NCBI GenBank assembly: GCA_023404955.1
Contig: JAEXZY010000140.1
Coordinates: forward strand, 1 to 13,630
Source: Actinomycetes bacterium
Lineage (GTDB): Bacteria; Actinomycetota; Actinomycetes; Mycobacteriales; Mycobacteriaceae
Direction: 5' to 3'
Length of the DNA: 13,630 nucleotides
Shown: piece by piece, positions 1-5,610 of the stretch
How the letters are laid out: each line of letters starts with the position of its first letter
Numbering within the stretch: the stretch's first letter is position 1
Notes under the pieces: model-generated
The model's database searches: none
What the model was told of the DNA's origin: nothing
Seen by the model: the letters and a program-made list of their open reading frames with translations, nothing else
Made by a program: the position numbers and the translations under genes

Positions 1-181
1 GAACCGGCGCGGGGCCGGAGGGCCGTCGCGGGGGGAGGGGCGCGGCCGGCGGAGCAGACGGGGTGGGTGGCCAGTAGCGCGGATCACGCCGGAGCTGTGG
101 CGGCGGTTCCCGCCGCGGCGGATAGCCACGCGGCGGGGGCGGTGGCGCCGGCCGGGGGACGGGCGGCCGCTCGTCGGTCAC
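1..181 (-). CDS. Partial proline-rich protein N-terminus, possibly an LCP (LytR-CpsA-Psr) family protein
   Basis: An open minus-strand frame starts at a GTG (179-181) and runs 60 codons to the window edge without a stop; the 3' part lies outside. What is visible is strongly Pro/Arg-rich (begins MTDERPPVPRPAPPPPP) with no membrane segment yet. The start lies 9 nt after the stop of the CPBP gene, so it is probably the third gene of the same operon. Such proline-rich cytoplasmic leaders precede the transmembrane helix of many mycobacterial LCP cell-wall ligases. I also recall an LCP-like gene (Rv3840) beside the DUF2470 gene in M. tuberculosis, so LCP is my guess, from context only. No strong Shine-Dalgarno sequence is seen. 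Composition alone cannot exclude a fortuitous GC-rich open frame. Confidence 0.5.
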   Translation of the reverse strand, partial: MTDERPPVPRPAPPPPPRGYPPRREPPPQLRRDPRYWPPTPSAPPAAPLPPRRPSGPAPV

Positions 182-190
182 AGCAAGAAC

Positions 191-949
191 CTACTGCAAC
201 CAGGTCAATCGACCGGCCAGCAACGAGTAGCCGACGAACGCCACGGCGTCGATCAGCGTGTGCGCCACGATCAGGGGCCACAACCTGCCGGTGCGTTGCC
301 AGGCATACCCGAACACCAGTCCCATCGCGACGTTGCCGAGTCCCGCCCCGAAGCCCTGGTAAAGGTGGTACACCCCGCGCAGCAGGCTCGACATGACGAG
401 CGCGACCCACGGGTTGACCTGCAACTGGCGCAGCCGCGTCATCAAGAAGCCGACGACGACCACCTCCTCGGCCCATCCGTTGCCGAACGACAGCAGCAGC
501 AGCACCGGGATGCGCCACCAGGTGTCGTTGAGCTCGGCGGGTTCGACCGAGGCGTTGACGCCGAGGATGCGGGCGAGTTGATAGAACGCCAGACCGGGAA
601 TCCCGATCATCAGCGCCAGGCCGATGCCGCCGAGAAAATCCTTCCGCCAACGGAATCCGGCCAGACCGATACGCGCGGGTCCGTCGCCCGTGCGCCACAG
701 CAGATACACCGCGAGGCCGCCCCAGGCCAGCAGCTGGAACAGTCCGGCGAGGTTCAGACCCAGGTCGATCAGGCTGAACGGGGACCGGCGCGGATTGAGC
801 GCGACCGTCTGCCCGGACAGGCCCAGCAGGACCGCTTCGATCAGGCGCAACAGCGCGGTGTAACCGCTCAGCCCGAACGTGACGGCGAGGACCACCGCGA
901 TCTCGATGCGCAACGCACGACGTTGCGCATCGGTCGGCGGTTCGCTCAC
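191..949 (-). CDS. CPBP-family intramembrane metalloprotease (CAAX protease/bacteriocin-processing type)
   Basis: This is a 252-residue, very hydrophobic protein with several predicted membrane segments (about 16-45, 62-85, 105-130, 146-160, 178-192, 204-218 and 224-246). CPBP (Abi) family signatures are visible: the di-glutamate motif in AEEVVVVGFL (E161, E162), a second-motif histidine in LLRGVYHLYQG (H195), and HTLID near the C-terminus (H230, D234). The arginine usual in the first motif (EExxxR) is replaced by valine, and the aromatic residue usual four positions before the second-motif His is R191. The family cleaves substrates within the membrane using glutamate-bound metal; no substrate can be named here. 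The start is a GTG at 947-949, 27 nt after the DUF2470 stop, so the gene is probably co-transcribed from the iron-box promoter. No obvious Shine-Dalgarno sequence precedes it. The call is firm at family level; activity is inferred. Confidence 0.85.
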   Translation of the reverse strand: MSEPPTDAQRRALRIEIAVVLAVTFGLSGYTALLRLIEAVLLGLSGQTVALNPRRSPFSLIDLGLNLAGLFQLLAWGGLAVYLLWRTGDGPARIGLAGFRWRKDFLGGIGLALMIGIPGLAFYQLARILGVNASVEPAELNDTWWRIPVLLLLSFGNGWAEEVVVVGFLMTRLRQLQVNPWVALVMSSLLRGVYHLYQGFGAGLGNVAMGLVFGYAWQRTGRLWPLIVAHTLIDAVAFVGYSLLAGRLTWLQ

Positions 950-976
950 CGCAGCTACGGTAGCGGGACCGCGCCG

Positions 977-1759
977 TCAGACGCGGCGGGCGCGCAACCC
1001 GTTGAGGAACGGGCAGCCCATCAAGATCCGGATCGCGCGGCTGAGCCCCGTCACGTCGTCGACGGGCTGCGAGAACGGCAACCGGACGTCGTGGTCGCCG
1101 TCGGCGGACTCGACGCGTAGCGCCACGCCGTAGCGGTCCAGCGCGAGCGGACGCACTCGGCCGTTGCGCAGGGCCCCGGGTAGTCGGCTCGCCAGCCGAT
1201 CGACGACATCGCGGTGCTCGGCATCGAGATGCTGCAGCCAGGCCGATTCCATGGCGCAGAACGGGTCGGGGAGTGCGCCCAGCAGGCCGGCGACCGAGAT
1301 CGATTCGGCACCGGTCGAATCGGCGGCGACCACCGACTCCATCTCCAGACGCATCAGCACGTCTTGACCCTGGCTGCTGTTCACCTCGAGCAGGGCGGGA
1401 TGAGGATTCGAGGCCGCGATCAGGTCGAGCAGCGCGGGCACGTCGCGGTCCGGCACGGTCCACAACCTGCCTCGGATCCACACCAGTGCGCGCACGGGTT
1501 CGCGCAGCGGCAGCGGTGCGTAGTCGGTCAACTCGAGCACGGCCTGCACACCTTCGGCACCGGACGTGGCGACGGTCGCGGTCAGGGCGCTGGACGAGGG
1601 CACGGTCAGCGCGACCGATCCGTCGCAGAGCAGGTGGACCACCGGGGTCGGGGTCGGATCGAGCCCGTCGGTCGCGACCATCGCACCGGTAGCGCGTGCA
1701 CATGCGCTGCGAACCCGCTCGGCCGTCGTCGGGGTCTGTGTCGGTGTCTGCACTGCCAT
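977..1759 (-). CDS. DUF2470 / PNPOx-like split-barrel protein, iron-regulated (Rv3839-like)
   Basis: This is a soluble protein of 260 residues. The N-terminal 150 or so residues alternate short strands in the manner of a pyridoxamine-phosphate-oxidase-like split barrel. Residues about 170-248 look like DUF2470 (AWLQHLDAEHRDVVDRLA, then DRYGVALRVES and VRLPF). Proteins of this architecture include haem-utilisation/HugZ-like proteins; whether this one binds haem is unproven. I chose the ATG at 1757-1759 because AGGGAGG (1764-1770) sits four nt upstream. An upstream GTG-type extension to 1813 would put the IdeR box inside the coding sequence. It is the first gene of a minus-strand operon with the CPBP gene, and divergent from pheA. 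I recall the M. tuberculosis counterpart Rv3839 as IdeR-repressed, which agrees with the box seen here. Presumably it is made when iron is scarce. Confidence 0.85.
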   Translation of the reverse strand: MAVQTPTQTPTTAERVRSACARATGAMVATDGLDPTPTPVVHLLCDGSVALTVPSSSALTATVATSGAEGVQAVLELTDYAPLPLREPVRALVWIRGRLWTVPDRDVPALLDLIAASNPHPALLEVNSSQGQDVLMRLEMESVVAADSTGAESISVAGLLGALPDPFCAMESAWLQHLDAEHRDVVDRLASRLPGALRNGRVRPLALDRYGVALRVESADGDHDVRLPFSQPVDDVTGLSRAIRILMGCPFLNGLRARRV

Positions 1760-1772
1760 CGCGCCTCCCTGA

Positions 1773-1791
1773 TTAGGTAAGGCTAACTTAA
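1773..1791 (-). promoter_or_regulatory. IdeR (iron-dependent repressor) box
   Basis: The 19-bp element ttaggtaaggctaacttaa is close to the known mycobacterial IdeR/DtxR consensus (TTAGGTTAGSCTAACCTAA), differing at only a few positions, and is nearly palindromic around its centre. It lies 13 bp upstream of the chosen DUF2470 start codon and overlaps the proposed -10 element. That is the arrangement expected for repression by iron-loaded IdeR. Confidence 0.9.
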
Positions 1792-1813
1792 ACAACGGGT
1801 GGGTCCCGCGCAA
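1785..1813 (-). promoter_or_regulatory. Predicted promoter of the DUF2470-CPBP operon
   Basis: On the minus strand, a -35-like TTGCGC (1808-1813) is followed by a 17-bp spacer and a -10-like TAAGTT (1785-1790). The -10 lies inside the IdeR box, so repressor binding would block polymerase. A second TANNNT match (TAGCCT) also lies within the box. This is inferred from motif matching only. Confidence 0.6.
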
Positions 1814-1852
1814 GGCTCACCGTCGCCGACCAGGCCAAGTGCCGTCACCGGA

Positions 1853-1868
1853 TAGGCTGACCCCCGTG
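1853..1868 (+). promoter_or_regulatory. Predicted leaderless promoter (-10) of pheA
   Basis: TAGGCT (1853-1858) fits the mycobacterial -10 consensus TANNNT and is followed by exactly 7 nt before the GTG start at 1866. Transcription would thus begin at or next to the start codon. No good Shine-Dalgarno sequence precedes this GTG, which also favours a leaderless mRNA. Confidence 0.5.
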
Positions 1869-2783
1869 TCCCGCATCGCGTACCTCGGCCCTGAGGGCAC
1901 GTTCACCGAGGCGGCTCTACGGGCACTGGATGCCGACCACCGGATCCCGGCGCCAGGCCCCGTCACGATGATTCCCACCGACAGCACGCCCGCGGCGGTG
2001 GCCGCCGTCCGCTCCGGCGAGACCGAGTTCGCGTGCGTCCCGATCGAGAACTCCATCGAGGGGTCCGTGCTGCCGACGCTGGACAGCCTCGCCGACGGGC
2101 CGCCGGTACAGATCCACGCCGAACTCACGCTCGACGTGTCGTTCACGATCGCGGTGAGACCCGGCATCACCGCCGCTGCGGTGCGCACCATCGCGGCTTT
2201 CCCGATCGCGACCGCCCAGGTCAAGAAGTGGCTTGCGACCAACCTGCCCGACGCGACGTTGTTGCCCGCCCTGTCCAACGCCGCGGCCGCTGCGGAGGTG
2301 GCCGCCGGCCGGGCCGACGCCGCGGTCACCACGGCGCTGGCCACCGATCGGTACGGCCTGGACGCGGTCGCCGTCGACGTCGTCGACGAGCCGAACGCCA
2401 GGACGCGGTTCGTCCTCATCGGCGCACCCGCCGCGCCCCCTGCGCGCACCGGAGCCGATCGGACATCGGTGGTGCTGCGGCTGGAGAACGTGCCGGGCTC
2501 CCTGGCGATGGCGATGACCGAACTGGCCATCCGCGACATCGACCTGACCCGCATCGAATCACGGCCGACCAGAACCGAATTGGGCAGCTACATGTTCTTC
2601 CTCGACTTCGTCGGCCACATCGACGACGCACCGGTCGCCGAGGCGCTGCAGGCGCTGCACCGCCGGTGTGCCGACGTGCGCTACCTCGGGTCCTGGCCGA
2701 CCGGCGACCCCGCGGGCGCGCCGCCTCCGACGACCGACGAGGCGACGACGTGGCTGACGCGGCTGCGGGAGGGCGCTCCATGA
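1866..2783 (+). CDS. pheA: Prephenate dehydratase (phenylalanine biosynthesis)
   Basis: The enzyme converts prephenate to phenylpyruvate, the committed step to phenylalanine, in the cytoplasm. The 305-residue protein opens with the family signature RIAYLGPEGTFTEAAL and has the conserved VPIENSIEGSV block (58-68). The catalytic TRF motif follows (T180-R181-F182, in NARTRFVLIG). A C-terminal ACT regulatory domain (about 200-280) carries the ESRP motif (231-234), where phenylalanine usually acts as allosteric inhibitor. There is no fused chorismate mutase domain. I place the start at the GTG 1866-1868 because the family begins right at this point; an in-frame GTG at 1839 would add nine unconserved residues. 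The stop overlaps the next gene's ATG (ATGA), so the two are translationally coupled. It is divergent from the iron-regulated DUF2470 gene. Confidence 0.96.
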   Translation: MSRIAYLGPEGTFTEAALRALDADHRIPAPGPVTMIPTDSTPAAVAAVRSGETEFACVPIENSIEGSVLPTLDSLADGPPVQIHAELTLDVSFTIAVRPGITAAAVRTIAAFPIATAQVKKWLATNLPDATLLPALSNAAAAAEVAAGRADAAVTTALATDRYGLDAVAVDVVDEPNARTRFVLIGAPAAPPARTGADRTSVVLRLENVPGSLAMAMTELAIRDIDLTRIESRPTRTELGSYMFFLDFVGHIDDAPVAEALQALHRRCADVRYLGSWPTGDPAGAPPPTTDEATTWLTRLREGAP

Positions 2784-3496
2784 GCGGGCGCCTGGTCCTC
2801 GTCCGGCACGGACAGACGCACAGCAACGTGGCTCGACGTCTCGACACGCGACCGCCGGGTGCCGAGCTGACAGATCTCGGCCGCGAGCAGGCGCGCGGAT
2901 TCGCGGCGACCCTGACCGACCGACCCGGCCTGATCGCGCACTCGATCGCGACCCGCGCGGTGCAGACCGCCCAGGAGATCAGCACGGTGATCGACGGCGC
3001 GCTCAGCGCGCAGGGGCCCGTGGAGTTCGACGGCATCCACGAGGTGCAGGTCGGAGATCTCGAAGACCGGGCCGACGAGGCGGCCCACGAGGAGTTCACC
3101 GGGATCTACCGACGCTGGCACGACGGGGAACTCGACGTCTCCCTACCCGGCGGCGAGACCGGCCGCCAGGTGCTCGAGCGCTACGTCCCGGTACTTGATG
3201 GCCTGCGGATGCGCTACCTCGACGACGACGCCTGGCACAGCGACATCGTCGTGGTCAGCCACGGCGCCGCAATCCGGTTGGTGGCCGCGATGCTCGCCGG
3301 CGTCGACAGCACCTTCGCGATCGACCACCACCTCGCCAACACCGAGTCAGTGGTTCTCGCGCCCGTCACCGACGGACGCTGGAGTTGTCTGCAGTGGGGC
3401 GCACTGACGCCGCCGTTCGGTCCGGACGCCACCTCGACGAGCATGGTGACGACCGTCGGCGACGGTGTGGACCCGTCAGCCGACCCGATGGGCTGA
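2780..3496 (+). CDS. Histidine phosphatase superfamily protein (phosphoglycerate-mutase-like)
   Basis: This 238-residue protein belongs to the branch of the histidine phosphatase (phosphoglycerate mutase-like) superfamily. It has the N-terminal phospho-acceptor motif LVLVRHGQT (R9-H10-G11), an ATRAVQTA arginine motif (R59), an acidic residue in the GIHEVQVGDLE loop (E88), and the second catalytic histidine in VVSHGAAIR (H161). This supports phosphatase activity through a phospho-histidine, but the substrate is not predictable; older annotation as phosphoglycerate mutase is probably loose. The ATG overlaps the pheA stop and is preceded by a good ribosome site GGGAGGG (2767-2773) at 6-nt spacing. 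The gene pair pheA and this phosphatase is also what I recall in M. tuberculosis (Rv3838c-Rv3837c). The 3' end overlaps the convergent Cys-rich gene by 21 nt. Confidence 0.92.
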   Translation: MSGRLVLVRHGQTHSNVARRLDTRPPGAELTDLGREQARGFAATLTDRPGLIAHSIATRAVQTAQEISTVIDGALSAQGPVEFDGIHEVQVGDLEDRADEAAHEEFTGIYRRWHDGELDVSLPGGETGRQVLERYVPVLDGLRMRYLDDDAWHSDIVVVSHGAAIRLVAAMLAGVDSTFAIDHHLANTESVVLAPVTDGRWSCLQWGALTPPFGPDATSTSMVTTVGDGVDPSADPMG

Positions 3497-3676
3497 CACC
3501 GCAGTCACGTCCTCGCAGGCGCAGCCGACCGCGCTGCAATCGAGGTGCATGTCGTGTGCGGCGGGCGGGGCGAGGCAACCGTCCTCGGTGCACTCCTCCC
3601 GACGGTAGGCGTGGTGGATCAGCGCACCGTGGCAGTGCTCGAGACCCGCCGCGCAGGCACGGCACTGATCTGTCAT
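3476..3676 (-). CDS. Small Cys/His-rich protein, likely metal-binding, unknown function
   Basis: This is a 66-residue reading frame with eight cysteines (5, 8, 15, 29, 34, 47, 52, 54) and several histidines (14, 16, 21, 22, 41, 44). CxxC-type spacing at the N-terminus (CRAC), EHCHG, and CxxxxCxC at the end suggest zinc or another metal, or possibly an iron-sulfur cluster. Codon usage has the high third-position GC of real genes here. Cysteines would not be so regularly kept in a shadow frame, so I believe it is coding. The start is the ATG at 3674-3676. A TGCTAAGAA stretch (extended -10-like) ends 6 nt upstream of it, so it may be leaderless. It follows the metalloprotease gene on the same strand by 56 bp and overlaps the end of the phosphatase gene. 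I recognise no named family. Confidence 0.72.
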   Translation of the reverse strand: MTDQCRACAAGLEHCHGALIHHAYRREECTEDGCLAPPAAHDMHLDCSAVGCACEDVTAVSAHRVG

Positions 3677-3691
3677 GGTCTGTTCTTAGCA

Positions 3692-3711
3692 CCGATCGCC
3701 GACACGATCGG
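3692..3711 (-). terminator. Weak hairpin between the metalloprotease and Cys-rich genes
   Basis: CCGATC (3692-3697) and GATCGG (3706-3711) can pair with an 8-nt loop in the 56-bp gap after the metalloprotease stop codon. No U-run follows on either strand. It could be a weak terminator, a processing site or chance in GC-rich DNA. Confidence 0.2.
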
Positions 3712-3732
3712 GTTGCCGCGCTCGATCGGCGT

Positions 3733-4083
3733 TCAGCTCCAGCCGAGTTCGTGCAGGCGCTCGTCGTCGATGCCGAAATGATGGGCGATCTCGTGGATCA
3801 CGGTGACCGCGACCTCGTCGACGACCTCGGCGTCGGTGTGGCACATGTCCAGCAGCGCGTCGCGGTAGATCGTGATCGTGTCGGGCAGGGCGCCGGCGTA
3901 CCAGGAGTCGCGCTCGGTGAGCGCAACGCCCTCGTAGAGCCCCAGCAGTTCGGGTTCGTCGGGATTGCGGTCGGCCACCAGGATCACCACGTTGTCGATC
4001 GCCGCGGCGAGTTCACCGGGCAGCAGGTCCAGCGCGTCGCCGACCAACTCGTCGAACCGCTGCGGACTCATCCGCACGGCCAT
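3733..4083 (-). CDS. Zincin-like metallopeptidase family protein (Rv3836-like)
   Basis: This small soluble protein of 116 residues carries the zinc-protease motif HEIAHHFG (HExxH) followed by DDERLHELGW at the C-terminus. That is typical of the short acidic Zincin_1/DUF1025-type metallopeptidases of actinobacteria. Its substrate is unknown. The ATG (4081-4083) overlaps by 1 nt the stop of the upstream septum-formation gene (TGATG), showing tight translational coupling. A GTG one codon upstream is an alternative, and an internal ATG at 4069-4071 (before SPQRF) would also fit. Its length is normal for the family, and gene order matches the Rv3835-Rv3836 pair of M. tuberculosis as I recall it. 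The pairing suggests it may process envelope or division proteins, but that is inference. Confidence 0.9.
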   Translation of the reverse strand: MAVRMSPQRFDELVGDALDLLPGELAAAIDNVVILVADRNPDEPELLGLYEGVALTERDSWYAGALPDTITIYRDALLDMCHTDAEVVDEVAVTVIHEIAHHFGIDDERLHELGWS

Positions 4084-5513
4084 CACGGGGCAGGCGGCGG
4101 GAACGGTACGGCCGGGGGTGGCACAGGGGCGGGCTCGACTGGTGCGGCGGGAGGTGCCTGTTCGGCCGGCGGCAGCGCCACGTCGGCCGGTGGCGCCGCC
4201 GGTGGGGGCGGCGGGCCGCCCAGGAACGTATTGCCCCCTGCCGGTGCCTGATCCGGCGCAGGCGCCTGCTGGGTCGCCGTCGGAGCGGCCGTCGTCGCCA
4301 GCTGGGGCATGTGCTGGGTCTGCTGACTGCTGTCATCCGATTGGCTGGACTGAGAGCCCGAGCCCGAGCCCGAGCTCGAGCTGGAGCTCGAACTGGAACT
4401 GGAACTGCTGGACGAGGTGTCCGGCACCTGCGGCACCTCGATCGGGGGCAGGTTCAGACGCTCCTCGGGGATGTCCGGCGGCGGGACGGGTGGCTGACCG
4501 TTGATCATCAGCGGGCCCTTGGCACTGTTGAGCAGCGTCGACCAGCCGCCGTTACCGAGCGTGGTGCCGATGCTGCACGACACCTGCCTGCTGCCGGCCG
4601 ACCAGCTGGGCAGCGAGATCGTGCTGTAGACGAGCGTCAGCGTGGTGTTGCGCAGCTGGATCGGCGCCAGGTAGGCGTCGGTCAGCTTGGTGCAGGTGTC
4701 CTTGATGAACGCGTCCTGCTCGGGCTCCGGCGGCACCGCCCCGGGGAACCGTTCCGCCAGGTTCACCGCGCCGGTGACCTCCATCGCGTGCGGCGCGGCG
4801 CAGTCGACGGGAATGTCGGTGGGCTGGTTGGTGGTCGGGTCGATGCCCAGGCAGGTGCCTGCGGCCCACACCTTGGATTGGTCGATGTCGGCGACCTTGC
4901 CGCTGAAGGCCAGCTGCTGGTTGTTGGGGCCCGGCAGCTGCAGACCGCACAGCATCCTGCGTTCCCCGGACTGCTTCCACGCCTTGTCCCCGGACCACAG
5001 CATGCTGATCGTGAACTTGCTGTTGGGGTCGAACTTCGCGCCGAGGTACCGCCGGACCGCCGCCGAGCACTGTTCCTGGCTGATCTGCTGGATGCGCGCG
5101 GTCGACGGCGGCGCCGCGTCGGGCCCGTACTCGCTACCCGGGAAGGTGCGCATGTCGACCGACTCGGCCACTTCGAAGCGGTGCTCGGCCGTGCAGTCGA
5201 CGACCTCGGCAGCGTCGGGGGTGCGCTCCGGCCAGTTCAGGCAGTCGCCGCTCTTGGCGTGGTCGAACGTGTCGTTGCCGCGGGATCCCAACGAGATCGA
5301 GTTGGCGGTCAACCCCCCGGCCGGGTCGGTCTGCGGCAGCGCAGTGATGACGCCTGCGATGAGCAGGCCACCGAGCGCGGTCAGCAGCAGTGCCCGGCGC
5401 GTTCCCTCGGCTTGCAGGCTGTGCCACCAACGGGCGGCACGAGGCTGCGGGGTGTGATACGGCAGCTCGGGCTGGTCGGCTGGCTGCGGCGGGTTGGGAG
5501 ACGACGAGAACAT
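4083..5513 (-). CDS. Membrane-anchored septum-formation-domain protein (Rv3835-like)
   Basis: This 476-residue protein has a proline-rich cytoplasmic N-terminus (1-40), one membrane helix (about 41-60) and an extracellular remainder. Two copies of a Cys-bearing module appear: GDCLNWP...VVDCTAEHRFEV (89-115) and GTCLGID...PVDCAAPHAMEV (219-245). Each is followed by a helix with a further Cys (149, 274) and a strand ending in Cys (189, 313). Eight cysteines fit four disulfides, as expected outside the membrane. This matches the Septum_form type domain. After residue 335 comes a disordered Pro-rich tail with 15 consecutive serines (367-381), then Gly-Ser repeats and Ala/Pro-rich sequence. The start is the ATG at 5511-5513 because translation upstream lacks family character and lies in the serS promoter region. 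It is coupled to the metallopeptidase gene. A role in cell division is a family-level inference only. Confidence 0.88.
   Translation of the reverse strand: MFSSSPNPPQPADQPELPYHTPQPRAARWWHSLQAEGTRRALLLTALGGLLIAGVITALPQTDPAGGLTANSISLGSRGNDTFDHAKSGDCLNWPERTPDAAEVVDCTAEHRFEVAESVDMRTFPGSEYGPDAAPPSTARIQQISQEQCSAAVRRYLGAKFDPNSKFTISMLWSGDKAWKQSGERRMLCGLQLPGPNNQQLAFSGKVADIDQSKVWAAGTCLGIDPTTNQPTDIPVDCAAPHAMEVTGAVNLAERFPGAVPPEPEQDAFIKDTCTKLTDAYLAPIQLRNTTLTLVYSTISLPSWSAGSRQVSCSIGTTLGNGGWSTLLNSAKGPLMINGQPPVPPPDIPEERLNLPPIEVPQVPDTSSSSSSSSSSSSSSSGSGSGSQSSQSDDSSQQTQHMPQLATTAAPTATQQAPAPDQAPAGGNTFLGGPPPPPAAPPADVALPPAEQAPPAAPVEPAPVPPPAVPFPPPAP
4353..4415 (-). repeat. Low-complexity Ser15-(Gly-Ser)3 coding tract
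   Basis: Sixty-three bases encode 15 serines and then three Gly-Ser pairs within the septum-formation protein. The codons are mixed (TCG, TCC, AGC, AGT) with six-base near-repeats such as gagctc, ggaact and gagccc visible on the plus strand. The tract is therefore a degenerate hexamer repeat that could vary in length between strains without shifting the frame. Confidence 0.85.
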
Positions 5514-5564
5514 TGCCCACCATTGTGGCAGGCGTGTCGGGTGCTGTGACAAGTGTTGCAGTTG

Positions 5565-5572
5565 TAACGTTA
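5565..5572. promoter_or_regulatory. TAACGTTA palindrome with possible -10 elements on both strands
   Basis: This 8-bp palindrome lies in the 94-bp gap between the divergent septum-formation gene and serS, in the most AT-rich part of that gap. It reads TAACGT (TANNNT) in both directions. On the minus strand it would give an mRNA leader of about 45-50 nt for the septum-formation gene. It could also be a small operator; neither use is shown. Confidence 0.3.
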
Positions 5573-5593
5573 TGCGGCTGACGCCGTGGCCCG

Positions 5594-5610
5594 TAGGGTT
5601 GCGCGATGTG
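5594..5610 (+). promoter_or_regulatory. Predicted near-leaderless promoter (-10) of serS
   Basis: TAGGGT (5594-5599) fits TANNNT and lies 8 nt before the GTG at 5608, so the transcript would start at or within two bases of the start codon. No Shine-Dalgarno sequence is visible. No clear T-box leader is seen, and the space is too short for one if this promoter is used. Confidence 0.45.

Noticed and set aside
84..1703. A 539-residue open frame on the minus strand
   Set aside because: It is Arg/Pro/Ala-rich shadow translation across the CPBP and DUF2470 genes, which have real motifs in other frames.
1760..1813. Upstream extension of the DUF2470 protein by 18 residues
   Set aside because: It would translate the IdeR box and promoter; the internal ATG at 1759 has a good ribosome site.
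2033..2779. Long upstream extension of the histidine phosphatase frame
   Set aside because: It overlaps pheA out of frame and is Arg-rich; the phosphatase family starts at the ATG at 2780.
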